Of a DNA stretch of 64,000 nucleotides, positions 1 to 9,337 are shown piece after piece. The position numbers were made by a program, and so were the translations under genes. Each line of letters starts with the position of its first letter. Within the stretch, counting starts at the first letter, position 1. The notes below the pieces were generated by a model, which saw only the letters and a list, made by a program, of their open reading frames with translations, searched no databases and had not been told where the DNA came from. The stretch is from Pseudomonadota bacterium (GTDB taxonomy: Bacteria > Pseudomonadota > Gammaproteobacteria > Xanthomonadales > Xanthomonadaceae). The DNA lies in contig CAUJIN010000067.1 in NCBI GenBank assembly GCA_963205495.1, forward strand, positions 62,001 to 126,000, written 5' to 3'.

Positions 1-245
1 TGGTTGAAGAACAGCGGATCGACGAACTGCAGGCCGGGCGTCGCCAGCTCGGCGCGGATCACGACGGAGAACGCGGCCCCGACGATCGCCATGACGAAGC
101 TGAAGAGCAGGTACAGGGTTCCGATGTCCTTGTGGTTGGTGGACATGAACCAGCGGCGGAAGAACGTCGGGTGGTGGTCGTGGTCGTCGTGCGCCTCGTG
201 GTGCGCCTCGTGGCCGACATCGATATCGCTGCGGACGGTTGCCAT
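1..245 (-). CDS. ctaD: Cytochrome c oxidase subunit I, N-terminal fragment (cut by window edge)
   Basis: Reverse-strand translation from the ATG at 245: [53 protein letters not shown]; the [12 protein letters not shown] motif is diagnostic of subunit I; adjacent to subunit II. Confidence 0.93.
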   Translation of the reverse strand, partial: MATVRSDIDVGHEAHHEAHDDHDHHPTFFRRWFMSTNHKDIGTLYLLFSFVMAIVGAAFSVVIRAELATPGLQFVDPLFFN

Positions 246-278
246 GATCTAGTCTCTCGGAATGCGTGCGGCGGGCAA

Positions 279-1187
279 TCAGCCCTGGGTGGGAACGACG
301 GGCTCGGACGTTTCCGTCTGCGCGGTGCGCTCGGCCTGCTGTCCGTAGGTCGATCCCGGCTGGGCGCTGAGCCAACCCTCGAATTCGGCGCGCGGCACCG
401 CGCGCACCACGATCGGCATGAAGCCGTGATCCTTGCCGCACAGTTCGGCGCACTGGCCGCGGTAGGTACCCGGCTCGTCGATGCGGGTCCACTGTTCGCT
501 GACCATGCCGGGGATGGCGTCCTGCTTCCAGCCGAACGCCGGCACCCACCAGGAGTGGATCACGTCGTCGGCGGTCAGCACGAAGCGGATCTTGGTATCG
601 GTCGGCAACACCAGCGGCTTGTCGACGTTGAGCAGGTAGCTCTTGAACTCGCCGTCGGTGACCTGGGCGGGATCGACGCCCGAACCCAGCCGGCGCGCGG
701 CATTGCTGGCCGCATCCAGGCGGCTGGCGAAGCTGACGCCGGTTTGCTCGCCGCGATAGTTGAGGATCTCGTACTTCCACATCCACTGGTAGCCGGTGAC
801 CTTGACCGTCATCTCCGACTCGCTGGCGTCGTACATCTTGTACAGCGTCTTGGTGGACGGCCAGCAGATCAGGACCAGGATCACGACCGGAATGACGGTC
901 CAGATGAGCTCGGCCTTGGCGTTGTGGCTGAACGTGGCCGGCACCGCGCCCTTGGACTTGCGGAACGCGAACATGGCATAGCCCATCGCGCCGAAGACCA
1001 GCAGACCGATGATGGTGCAGATCCACAGGATCAGGTTGTGTAGCCAGTAGACCTCGCGCGAGACCTCGGTCACGCCCGGACCCATGTTCAGCTGCCAGGG
1101 CTGGGGATCGGCGCCCAGCGCCACGCCTGCCGCGAGAACCGCCGCCAACCCGAAACCGATGCGTAGCATGCGCGCCGCCTTGCTCAT
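279..1187 (-). CDS. coxB: Cytochrome c oxidase subunit II
   Basis: N-terminal signal/TM regions, YQWMWKYE, CuA-type CAELCGKDHGFMPIVV motif; start chosen at MSKAARMLRIGFG. Confidence 0.95.
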   Translation of the reverse strand: MSKAARMLRIGFGLAAVLAAGVALGADPQPWQLNMGPGVTEVSREVYWLHNLILWICTIIGLLVFGAMGYAMFAFRKSKGAVPATFSHNAKAELIWTVIPVVILVLICWPSTKTLYKMYDASESEMTVKVTGYQWMWKYEILNYRGEQTGVSFASRLDAASNAARRLGSGVDPAQVTDGEFKSYLLNVDKPLVLPTDTKIRFVLTADDVIHSWWVPAFGWKQDAIPGMVSEQWTRIDEPGTYRGQCAELCGKDHGFMPIVVRAVPRAEFEGWLSAQPGSTYGQQAERTAQTETSEPVVPTQG

Positions 1188-1470
1188 TGTCTTACCTCGG
1201 GGACGAGCCCCTGCCTGAAACCCGATGCGTCCACGCTGCATGCCTGCAACGTCTCCCTTGTGCGATGGGCGTTGCGCCCGGCGGCCGGACCGATGCCGGT
1301 CCTGAACCCCGAAGAAACGCCGCGAATTGTCCGATCATAGCGACGCGGCGCGAGCGGGAGCAACACGAAGGCTTCGCGACCGGAGAAAAACCGTGTGGGA
1401 AAGGGATCGGACTGCGCCGATCCCGGGGCGTGCGCGCCGCTCCTGCGGCGGTGCGCGCGCCGGATTGCCC

Positions 1471-1501
1471 GATGCCGCAGCCCGCGTCGGGCTGCGGCAT
1501 C
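1471..1501. terminator. Perfect 13-bp stem hairpin immediately after the lipoprotein stop codon; terminator-like without a T-run
   Basis: GATGCCGCAGCCC-gcgtc-GGGCTGCGGCATC read directly from the sequence. Confidence 0.5.
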
Positions 1502-1508
1502 ACCCGGC

Positions 1509-2369
1509 TCAGCGCTTGGCGGCGGCCTGGGTGTAGAGCGACTCGGCGCGCGTCTTGAGGCGCGCGATGTCGGCCTCATCGGTCTGGCCGGAGCCCTTTT
1601 CGTTGAGCACCAGATCGCCGGCCTCGTTCCAGCCGATCAGGGTCTTGACCTGCTGCTGGACGCGCTCGACCACCCAGGGCTTGCCACCCTTGTAGGCATA
1701 GCGGAACTGCGCCGATCCGGCATCGCCGTAATCGACCTGCTCACGCGCCATGCGGATCTGGCCGCTGTCTTCGACGAAAGCGTCCCAGCCGACCGCGATG
1801 TCGTCTTCCAGACGCTCGCCCTGGATGCGGCGCAGTGCGCCGATGTTGGCTTCGAGCTTCTCGAACTCGCTCTTTGCCAGATCCGCAGGCGGCACGTCGG
1901 CAGCAGGCTGGCCGCCGCGCACCAGTGACAGGGCGAGATCGCCCTTGGGCGCGCCCTGCGTCAGCACCGGGACCGGCTGCGGGGTGCCATAGAGCACCAG
2001 GGTCTCGGCCTGCAGCATCACCTGGAGACCATAGTGGTGCGAGGCATCGATCTTTGCCGGGTCATAGCCGAGCGCCACCTTCAGCGGCAGCGCGGCCGCC
2101 GCGGGCTGGGTCGATTCGGCCACCACGACCGGGAGATTGGCGGCATCGGTGACATCCACCAGCTTCATGACCAGCGAAAGGCCGGGCGGCAGCGTTTCCA
2201 GCTGGTCGATGCTTACCTTGACCGTGACCGCAGGGCCACTGACCACCGGCGCACTGTTCGCGACAGGCGCCTGAGCGGCGGCCGTCCCGGCGGGGGCGGT
2301 GGACTGGCCGCCGCAGGCGGCAAGCGCCAGAGCTGCGGCAACGGACAGCGGGAGAGCAATGAACTTCAT
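1509..2369 (-). CDS. YbaY-family (YscW-like) envelope lipoprotein
   Basis: Lipobox MKFIALPLSVAAALALAACGG; VSIDQLETLPPGLSLVMKLVDVT domain resembles the YbaY family. Confidence 0.7.
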   Translation of the reverse strand: MKFIALPLSVAAALALAACGGQSTAPAGTAAAQAPVANSAPVVSGPAVTVKVSIDQLETLPPGLSLVMKLVDVTDAANLPVVVAESTQPAAAALPLKVALGYDPAKIDASHHYGLQVMLQAETLVLYGTPQPVPVLTQGAPKGDLALSLVRGGQPAADVPPADLAKSEFEKLEANIGALRRIQGERLEDDIAVGWDAFVEDSGQIRMAREQVDYGDAGSAQFRYAYKGGKPWVVERVQQQVKTLIGWNEAGDLVLNEKGSGQTDEADIARLKTRAESLYTQAAAKR

Positions 2370-2614
2370 GGAAGGACTCGCAAATGGAAAAGGAATGGGG
2401 GGCACAGGTGGCCGGCAGAGCGATGCGCACGGCCGCTGCGGGCTGCCCGTCTCGGACGTGGCTGCGCCATGTCCGGGCCTCTGGCGGCAGGAAGCCCCGC
2501 CGGACGCGCGCAACCGACGCACGTGCCGGTCGGTTAGCTTAGAGCAAAACCTCGGGAAAGGTCATTCAGGCCCGCCACGTGCGCACCTGCCGAAGGTCAC
2601 GGTCGGAGAAGAAA

Positions 2615-3877
2615 TCATGAGTCCTGCGCCAGCAGACGCACGCGTGCGAAGGCGCGTTTGCCGATCTGGAGCACGCCTTCGAATCCCGGCGCAAACGTCC
2701 GCGCCGCATCTTCGAACACCTCGCCATCGACACGCACCGCGCGTTCGCGCAGCTTGCGAATGGCCTCTGAATTGCTTGGTGCCAGCCCCGCCAGCACCAG
2801 CAGCGGCGCGATCCGCAGGCCATCGGGCGGTACCGCATGCTGGTGCAGCGGAAGGGCGGACACGTCGCCCTCGCCGCGCACCGCGGCGTTCCAGCCGGCC
2901 ACTGCCTGTTCGGCTTGCGCGGCGCCGTGGAAGCGCGCCGCCAGCTCGCGCGCCAGGCGCAGCTTCAGGTCGCGCGGGTTGAGCCGGCCAGCCTCGATGT
3001 CGGCGCGCAGGCGCTGGGCTTCGGCGATGGAGATCTCGAAGCTCAGAAGGTCGATCCAGCGCCACATCAGCTCGTCGCCGATCTTCATGGCCTTGGTGAC
3101 CATGTCGATGGCCGGCTCGGCGATGCCGATGTAGTTGCCCAGCGATTTGGACATCTTGTTGACGCCGTCGAGCCCTTCCAGCAGCGGCATCGTCAGCACG
3201 ATCTGCGGCGGCTGGCCGTGGTGCTCCTGCAGGCCGCGGCCCATCAGCAGGTTGAACTTCTGGTCGGTGCCGCCCAGCTCCACGTCGCACTGGAGCGCCA
3301 CCGAGTCGTAGCCCTGCACCAGCGGGTAGAGGAATTCGTGGATTGCGATGGACTGCTGCGCCGCGTAGCGCTTGGCGAAATCGTCGCGCTCCAGCATCCG
3401 CGCCACGGTGTGCTGACCGGCCAGGCGGATCATGTCGGCCGCGCCCATCCTGCCGAACCACTCGGAGTTGAAGCGCACTTCGGTGCGCGCCTCGTCGAGC
3501 ACCTTGAACACCTGGTCCGAATAGGTTTTGGCGTTGGCCAGCACGTCCTCGCGGGTCAGCGGCTTGCGGGTGACGTTCTTGCCGCTGGGATCGCCGATCA
3601 TCCCGGTGAAGTCGCCGATCAAGAAGATGACCTGGTGCCCCAGATCCTGGAACTGGCGCATCTTGTTGAGCAGCACGGTGTGGCCCAGATGCAGGTCGGG
3701 CGCGGTCGGGTCGAAGCCGGCCTTGATCCGCAACGAGCGGCCGGCGCGCAGCCGCGCCTCCAGCTCCTCGCGCTTGAGTATCTCGTCGGCACCGCGGCCG
3801 ATCGTGTCCAGGGTGTCCTGCAGTTCCGTCACTTGGGTGTGCCTCGCAATCTGGTCCGGATCCGGGCCAGCCGGCAT
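2615..3877 (-). CDS. tyrS: Tyrosyl-tRNA synthetase
   Basis: Class I signatures: [26 protein letters not shown] and [11 protein letters not shown]-terminal S4-like domain; divergent from an M23 peptidase/anmK pair. Confidence 0.97.
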   Translation of the reverse strand: MPAGPDPDQIARHTQVTELQDTLDTIGRGADEILKREELEARLRAGRSLRIKAGFDPTAPDLHLGHTVLLNKMRQFQDLGHQVIFLIGDFTGMIGDPSGKNVTRKPLTREDVLANAKTYSDQVFKVLDEARTEVRFNSEWFGRMGAADMIRLAGQHTVARMLERDDFAKRYAAQQSIAIHEFLYPLVQGYDSVALQCDVELGGTDQKFNLLMGRGLQEHHGQPPQIVLTMPLLEGLDGVNKMSKSLGNYIGIAEPAIDMVTKAMKIGDELMWRWIDLLSFEISIAEAQRLRADIEAGRLNPRDLKLRLARELAARFHGAAQAEQAVAGWNAAVRGEGDVSALPLHQHAVPPDGLRIAPLLVLAGLAPSNSEAIRKLRERAVRVDGEVFEDAARTFAPGFEGVLQIGKRAFARVRLLAQDS

Positions 3878-4089
3878 CGGTCGCCCAATGCGCCAGCTTA
3901 GAGGATCGCAGGTCAGCGCGGCGCGGCGCGGCGGACAGGACTCGCAAAAGCGGCCGGTCGATGTTAACGCCTCGTTAAACCTGTTCACGAAAAAAGCCTG
4001 CGCGAACAAGGGTTTGACGAACACTCTTCCCGCTGGTTATCGTCTGACCCGATTTCAACGCGCCGCGCGACCGCGCCGGAGACCCAAGC

Positions 4090-5472
4090 ATGCAGGAAAA
4101 CGAGGAATCGCAGCAGCGCGGGGAAAGCGCGCCAGCCAGCGCAACCCACGCCCCGGGTCAGCGCCCGCGGCACGAACGCTGGCTGCTCGCCAGCGCGGTC
4201 GCGGCCACCGTTTCGTTCATTGCCGCCATTGGTCCCGGCTTCGCCATGGCCACCGGCGACGATCACTCCATCCAACGCTGGGTGCAGCCGCTGCCGCTGC
4301 CCGAGCCCGACGCGGAAATCGCGGCCAGCGCAAGTGAAGAGGCCGGCGCGATCGCGGCGGAAATCCCTGCCGCCGTGGAATGGCGCACGGTGGAAATCAA
4401 GCCCGGCCAGACCATGGGCGCGGTGTTCGCCTCGCTTTCCCTGCCCGGCGCCACCCTGCACCGCCTGCTGGAGCGCCCCGGCCTGCGCGAGCCGCTGACG
4501 CGGGTGCGCGCCGGCGCGCGTTTCGACTTCCGGATCGATTCCGCCGGCGAGCTGGCCGGACTGCGCTTCGAGCGCGATGAAACCAGCATCGCCACGGTCC
4601 TGATCGAAGGCGACACGATCCGCGAGGAAATCACCCAGCGCGACATCCAGCACCGGGTCAATCTGGCTCACGGCACGATCGAGGGATCGCTGGTCGGTGC
4701 CGCCGGCAAGGTCGGCATCGGCTACGGCACGGTGCTGGAGATGGCCAAGGTGTTCGGCTACGACATCGATTTCAGCCAGGACCTGCGCGTGGGTGACACC
4801 TTCAGCGTGGTCTACGAAGAGATCTACCGCGACGGCGAGCGCCTGCGCAGCGGCGACATCCTCGCCGCCAGCTTCATGAACCAGGGCAAGCCCTACCACG
4901 CCTTCCGCTACACCTTCGCCGATGGTCGCACCGAATACTTCGACCTCGAAGGCCGGCCGATGAAGAAGAGCTTCCTGCGCATCCCGGTCGAGTTCACCCG
5001 CATCAGCTCGCTGTTCACCACCGCGCGCCGGCATCCGGTACTGGGCACGATGCGCGCCCACAAGGGCGTGGACTACGCCGCGCGCACCGGCACGCCGATC
5101 ATGGCCGCCGGCGAAGGCCGCATCAGCTTTGCCGGCTGGCAGAACGGCTATGGCCGCACGGTGATCGTCGATCACGGCCGCGGCTACACCACGCTCTACG
5201 GCCACATGTCGCGTCTGGGCGGCTACGCCAAGGGCGCACGGGTGCGCCAGGGCGACATCATCGGCTACGTCGGCAGCAGCGGCCTGGCCACCGGCCCGCA
5301 CCTGCATTACGAATTCCGCATCAACGGCGCACACCGCGATCCGCTCAAGGTCACCCTGCCCAAGCCCGAGCCGCTGCCGCGTTCGGAGCTGGCGCGATTC
5401 CAGGCCCAAACCGCCCCGCTGCTTGCCAAACTCGAGCTGCTCGAGGGCAAACAGCGCTATGCCGCCAACTGA
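4090..5472 (+). CDS. M23-family peptidoglycan DD-metallopeptidase (OapA/MepM-like)
   Basis: [46 protein letters not shown] and [21 protein letters not shown]. Confidence 0.95.
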   Translation: MQENEESQQRGESAPASATHAPGQRPRHERWLLASAVAATVSFIAAIGPGFAMATGDDHSIQRWVQPLPLPEPDAEIAASASEEAGAIAAEIPAAVEWRTVEIKPGQTMGAVFASLSLPGATLHRLLERPGLREPLTRVRAGARFDFRIDSAGELAGLRFERDETSIATVLIEGDTIREEITQRDIQHRVNLAHGTIEGSLVGAAGKVGIGYGTVLEMAKVFGYDIDFSQDLRVGDTFSVVYEEIYRDGERLRSGDILAASFMNQGKPYHAFRYTFADGRTEYFDLEGRPMKKSFLRIPVEFTRISSLFTTARRHPVLGTMRAHKGVDYAARTGTPIMAAGEGRISFAGWQNGYGRTVIVDHGRGYTTLYGHMSRLGGYAKGARVRQGDIIGYVGSSGLATGPHLHYEFRINGAHRDPLKVTLPKPEPLPRSELARFQAQTAPLLAKLELLEGKQRYAAN

Positions 5473-6586
5473 CCCGGCGCAAGGCCGGCTCTACCTTGGC
5501 CTGATGTCGGGCACCAGCGTCGACGGCATCGACGCGGCGCTGGTGCGTTTCGAGGATGCGGCATCGCCCGCTCTCCTCGCGGCGCGAACCTTCGCCTGGG
5601 ACGCCGGCATCCGCGAGGAAATCCTCGCGCTCTCGCAAGCGGCAATCGCGGTCGACCCCGACCGACTGGCGCGACTGGATCATCGCGTCGGCGCCGCATT
5701 CGCGCAGGCGGCCAAGCGGCTGTTGCACGAAGCCGGCGTCCGCGCCGAACGCGTCCGCGCCATCGGCTCGCACGGCCAGACCCTGCGCCACAGCCCGCGG
5801 GGCGAGGCGCCATTCACCTGGCAGATCGGCGATCCCCATCTCGTCGCCGAACGCACCGGCATCACCACGGTGGCCGACTTCCGGCGCCGCGACGTGGCCG
5901 CCGGCGGCCAGGGCGCGCCGCTCATGCCGGCCTTCCACCGCGCCCTGTTCGCCGCACCGGGCGAAGACCGCGCGGTGCTGAATCTGGGCGGGATCGCCAA
6001 CCTCACCCTGCTGCCAGGCAGCGGTGAGGTGTCGGGTTTCGACACCGGCCCGGCCAACGGCCTGATGGATGCCTGGATGCAGGAGCAGTGCGGCCAGCCG
6101 TTCGACGCAGGAGGTCGCTTCGCCGCCGCAGGACGCAGCGACGCGGCGCTGCTTGCCGAGCTCCTCGCCGAACCCTGGTTCGCCCTGCCCGCGCCCAAGA
6201 GCACCGGGCGCGACCAGTTCCACCTGGCGTGGCTGCGCGAACGCCTCGGCGCGCGCGCGCTCCGCGCCGAGGACGTGCAGGCCACCCTGCTGGAACTGAC
6301 CGCGCGCAGCATCGGCACGGCCCTGCTCGCCGCGCAGCCGGGCACGCGGCGCGTCCTGGCCTGCGGAGGCGGGGTGCACAACGAGGCGCTGATGCGGCGC
6401 CTAGCGGCGCTTCTGCCCGGCATCGAGGTGGCCAGCACGGCCGCGCTGGGCGTGGACCCGGATTTCATCGAAGCGGCCGGATTCGCGTGGCTGGCGCGCC
6501 AGACCCTGGCCGGACTGCCCGGCAACCTGCCCTGCGTCACCGGCGCGCGTGGCGCGCGCGTGCTGGGCGCGATCCACCCGGCCTGA
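5459..6586 (+). CDS. anmK: Anhydro-N-acetylmuramic acid kinase
   Basis: [55 protein letters not shown]; overlaps the M23 gene by 14 nt. Confidence 0.96.
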   Translation: MPPTDPAQGRLYLGLMSGTSVDGIDAALVRFEDAASPALLAARTFAWDAGIREEILALSQAAIAVDPDRLARLDHRVGAAFAQAAKRLLHEAGVRAERVRAIGSHGQTLRHSPRGEAPFTWQIGDPHLVAERTGITTVADFRRRDVAAGGQGAPLMPAFHRALFAAPGEDRAVLNLGGIANLTLLPGSGEVSGFDTGPANGLMDAWMQEQCGQPFDAGGRFAAAGRSDAALLAELLAEPWFALPAPKSTGRDQFHLAWLRERLGARALRAEDVQATLLELTARSIGTALLAAQPGTRRVLACGGGVHNEALMRRLAALLPGIEVASTAALGVDPDFIEAAGFAWLARQTLAGLPGNLPCVTGARGARVLGAIHPA

Positions 6587-6593
6587 GGTTCGC

Positions 6594-6617
6594 AGGTCGG
6601 GGCTACGCCCCCGACGG
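6594..6617 (+). repeat. GTAG-type REP-like palindrome, copy A
   Basis: AGGTCGGGGCTACGCCCCCGACGG directly after anmK. Confidence 0.75.
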
Positions 6618-6639
6618 GACGATCGAGCGCGGCAGAAGC

Positions 6640-6894
6640 TCAGTAGGGCGTGTCGTCGGGCAGCTGCTGCATCGCCCGCATGGCATCGGCCAGCGCGCGC
6701 GATTCATCGTCTTCCAAGGTGCCGGCCAGCCGCGCGATGTCGCCGGGCACGGGCACTTCCGGCTGTTCCATCCCCAGCGCCTCCTTGATCAGGCGCAGGA
6801 TCACGTCGTTGATCGGCCAGCCGCGCTCGCGCGCGATGCGCTTGATGCGATCGGCGACCTGCGGTTCGATGTCACGGACGAGAAAGTCGGGCAT
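6640..6894 (-). CDS. Small ribbon-helix-helix-like protein
   Basis: MPDFLVRDIEPQVADRIKRIARERGWPINDVILRLIKEAL resembles an Arc/FitA-type RHH; 84 aa. Confidence 0.6.
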   Translation of the reverse strand: MPDFLVRDIEPQVADRIKRIARERGWPINDVILRLIKEALGMEQPEVPVPGDIARLAGTLEDDESRALADAMRAMQQLPDDTPY

Positions 6895-7025
6895 GGGTGA
6901 TCGATAGTGCGGCGAAAATCACGACGCGACCCCCTGTTGCACACTGCGCGCGGCGCTGCCGGGAACATAGCACGACCGCGCGCGGCTGCGCAGTCGCCCG
7001 TAGCAAAGGTTTGCCGTTTGTCGGA

Positions 7026-8321
7026 TCAAGGTTCCGTGGCCAACTCCGCCATTCGCGGCCGCAGCCACAGCAGCAGCAGCAGGGCCGGAACCGCCAGCGC
7101 CGCGCTGAGCACGAAATACCCCGCATAGCCTGCGCCCAGCTCCACGATCCGCCCGGAAAAGAACCCGAGCACCTTGCCCGGCAGCATGATGAGCGAAGAA
7201 AACAGCGCGTACTGGGTGGCGGTGTAGCGCGTGTTCACCAGCGACGAAAGATAGGCCACCGCCACCGTGCCGAGGAACCCCTGCGCCAGGTTCTCGCCGG
7301 AGATCACCAGGGTCAGGCGCAAGAGATCGCCGCCGGCGCCGATCAGCAGGAGGTAGAGCAGGTTGCTGCCCGCCCCCAGCGCGATCGCGGCGAACAGCGG
7401 CCAGAGCACGCCCCATCGCGCCACCGCGAGGCCGCCGAGGAAGGCCCCGGCAATGCCGATCCAGATGCCGTAGACCTTGGTCACCGCGGCGATCTCGGTC
7501 TTGCTGAAGCCCTGGTCGAGGTAGAACGGCCCGATGATTCCGCCGACGAGCGCCTGGTCGGAAACTTTCAATCCGAGGATGAATGCCAGCACCAGCAGCG
7601 CGACCCTGCCGCCAAAGCGGCGGAAGAAATCCGCGAACGGCTCCACCACGCCCTCGCGCATCGCCGCCGCCCAGTTCTTCGCGCGTGGCCGCTGCACCTG
7701 CGGTTCGAGCGCCAGCAGGCAGGCCGCCATCGGCACCAGCATCAGCAGGGCCATGGCGCGATACACCATCGGCCAGACCACATGATCGGCCAGCACCAGC
7801 GCCAGCGCGCCGCTGGCAATCAGGGCGATGCGGTAGCCCAGGGAATAGGTCGCCACCAGCGCACCCTGCGCCTCGACCGGCGCGATCTCGACGCGGTAGG
7901 CATCCACGGCGATGTCCAGCGTCGCTCCGAAGAAGGCCACCGCCACGGTCAGGCCGACGAACAGGGGAAGCTGCTGCGGAGTGACCTGCGCCATGGCCAG
8001 CAGGCCGACGGAAACCGCGCCCATCGCCAGCAGCAGCCAGCCGCGCCGCTGTCCGAAGCGGCCGAGCATCGGCAGCCGCCAGCGATCGACCAGCGGCGCC
8101 CACAGGAACTTGAACGAATACGCCATGCCGGCGCTGGCGATCATGGTGATCTCGCGCAGCTCGATGCCGCCCTCGCGCAGCCAGTAGGCCAGCGTTCCGG
8201 CCACCAGCAGGAACGGCAGCCCCGAGGCGAATCCGAAGAAGAACATCGTCCATGCCGAGGGGGTCGCAAACGCGGCCAGCGCCTTGTCCCAGCTCGATCC
8301 GCCCGCTGCCGCGCGGCTCAT
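7026..8321 (-). CDS. ampG: AmpG-family muropeptide MFS transporter
   Basis: Polytopic MFS; FFFGFASGLPFLLVAGTLAYWLREGGIELREI and FKFLWAPLVDRWRLP are typical of AmpG. Confidence 0.88.
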   Translation of the reverse strand: MSRAAAGGSSWDKALAAFATPSAWTMFFFGFASGLPFLLVAGTLAYWLREGGIELREITMIASAGMAYSFKFLWAPLVDRWRLPMLGRFGQRRGWLLLAMGAVSVGLLAMAQVTPQQLPLFVGLTVAVAFFGATLDIAVDAYRVEIAPVEAQGALVATYSLGYRIALIASGALALVLADHVVWPMVYRAMALLMLVPMAACLLALEPQVQRPRAKNWAAAMREGVVEPFADFFRRFGGRVALLVLAFILGLKVSDQALVGGIIGPFYLDQGFSKTEIAAVTKVYGIWIGIAGAFLGGLAVARWGVLWPLFAAIALGAGSNLLYLLLIGAGGDLLRLTLVISGENLAQGFLGTVAVAYLSSLVNTRYTATQYALFSSLIMLPGKVLGFFSGRIVELGAGYAGYFVLSAALAVPALLLLLWLRPRMAELATEP

Positions 8322-9112
8322 GCGCCGTAGTCCACGAGGAAGGGGGCGTGATCGGAAAAGCGCGGCTCGCGCCAGACCTCGCAGCCGCGCAGCCGCGCGC
8401 GCAGCCCGGGCGTGGCGAGCTGGTAGTCGATCCGCCAGCCCACGTTGTTGGCGCGCGCACCGCCGCGGTTGGACCACCAGGTGTATTCCTCCCGCGCGTC
8501 TGGCCTCAGCGCGCGGAAGGCGTCGATCCATCCCGATTCCGCCTGCGGCGACCCGTCGCCGCAGGCATCGGCGATCAGTCCGTTCATCCACGCGCGCTCC
8601 TCGGGCAGGCAGCCGGAGTTCTTCTGGTTGGAACGCCAGTTGCGGATGTCGGCCTCGGCCCGAACGATGTTCCAGTCCCCGCACAGCACATAGTCGCGCC
8701 CGCTCGCCAGCCACTGGTCGAGTATCGGCCGCAGCCAGGCCATCACCTCGAACTTGAATTTCTGGCGCTCCTCACCCGAGGAACCCGACGGAATGTAGAA
8801 CGACACCACGCTCAGATTGCCGAAGCGCGCCTCGAGATAGCGCCCCTCCTCGTCGAACGGCGCCCACCCCAGCGCGGTGCGCACCTCGTCCGGCTCGCGC
8901 CGGCTGAAGATCGCCACGCCGCTGTAGCCCTTCCTCGTGGTCGCGTCGCGGAACACCGTGCGATAGCCCGCCGGGCGAAACGCCGCGTCGCCGAGCTGGT
9001 GCTCCTGCGCTTTGGTTTCCTGCAGGCACAGCACGTCGACATCGCGCTCGGAAAACCAGGAAAAAAACCCCTTGCTTGCCGCCGAACGGATGCCGTTGGC
9101 GTTGAAGGTCAT
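8318..9112 (-). CDS. xth: Exodeoxyribonuclease III family AP endonuclease
   Basis: MTFNANGIRSAASKGFFSWFSERDVDVLCLQETKAQ, GDWNIVRAEADIRNW and SDHAPFLVDY; 4-nt ATGA overlap with ampG. Confidence 0.94.
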   Translation of the reverse strand: MTFNANGIRSAASKGFFSWFSERDVDVLCLQETKAQEHQLGDAAFRPAGYRTVFRDATTRKGYSGVAIFSRREPDEVRTALGWAPFDEEGRYLEARFGNLSVVSFYIPSGSSGEERQKFKFEVMAWLRPILDQWLASGRDYVLCGDWNIVRAEADIRNWRSNQKNSGCLPEERAWMNGLIADACGDGSPQAESGWIDAFRALRPDAREEYTWWSNRGGARANNVGWRIDYQLATPGLRARLRGCEVWREPRFSDHAPFLVDYGA

Positions 9113-9337
9113 CACTCGCACCGCACCGTCCTCCTCGCCCTCAGCGGGCAGGCGCGATGATAGCCGCAGCGCCATGCGGCCCTGCGCAGCCGTCACCGCG
9201 ATTCGCCCCCCGCAGCCTCAGTACGGAACCGCATGGTGCGGTGCGACACGCAATTTCACATTCCAGGTGCTACTGTGCGCCGCGCGCGAGCCGGGGGAGC
9301 GTTCGCGCCCTGCAACCATCCTATGGGGAAAACCTAG

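Noticed and set aside
6640-6894. Complete toxin-antitoxin pair
   Set aside because: No partner toxin ORF on either side; neighbours are anmK and ampG.
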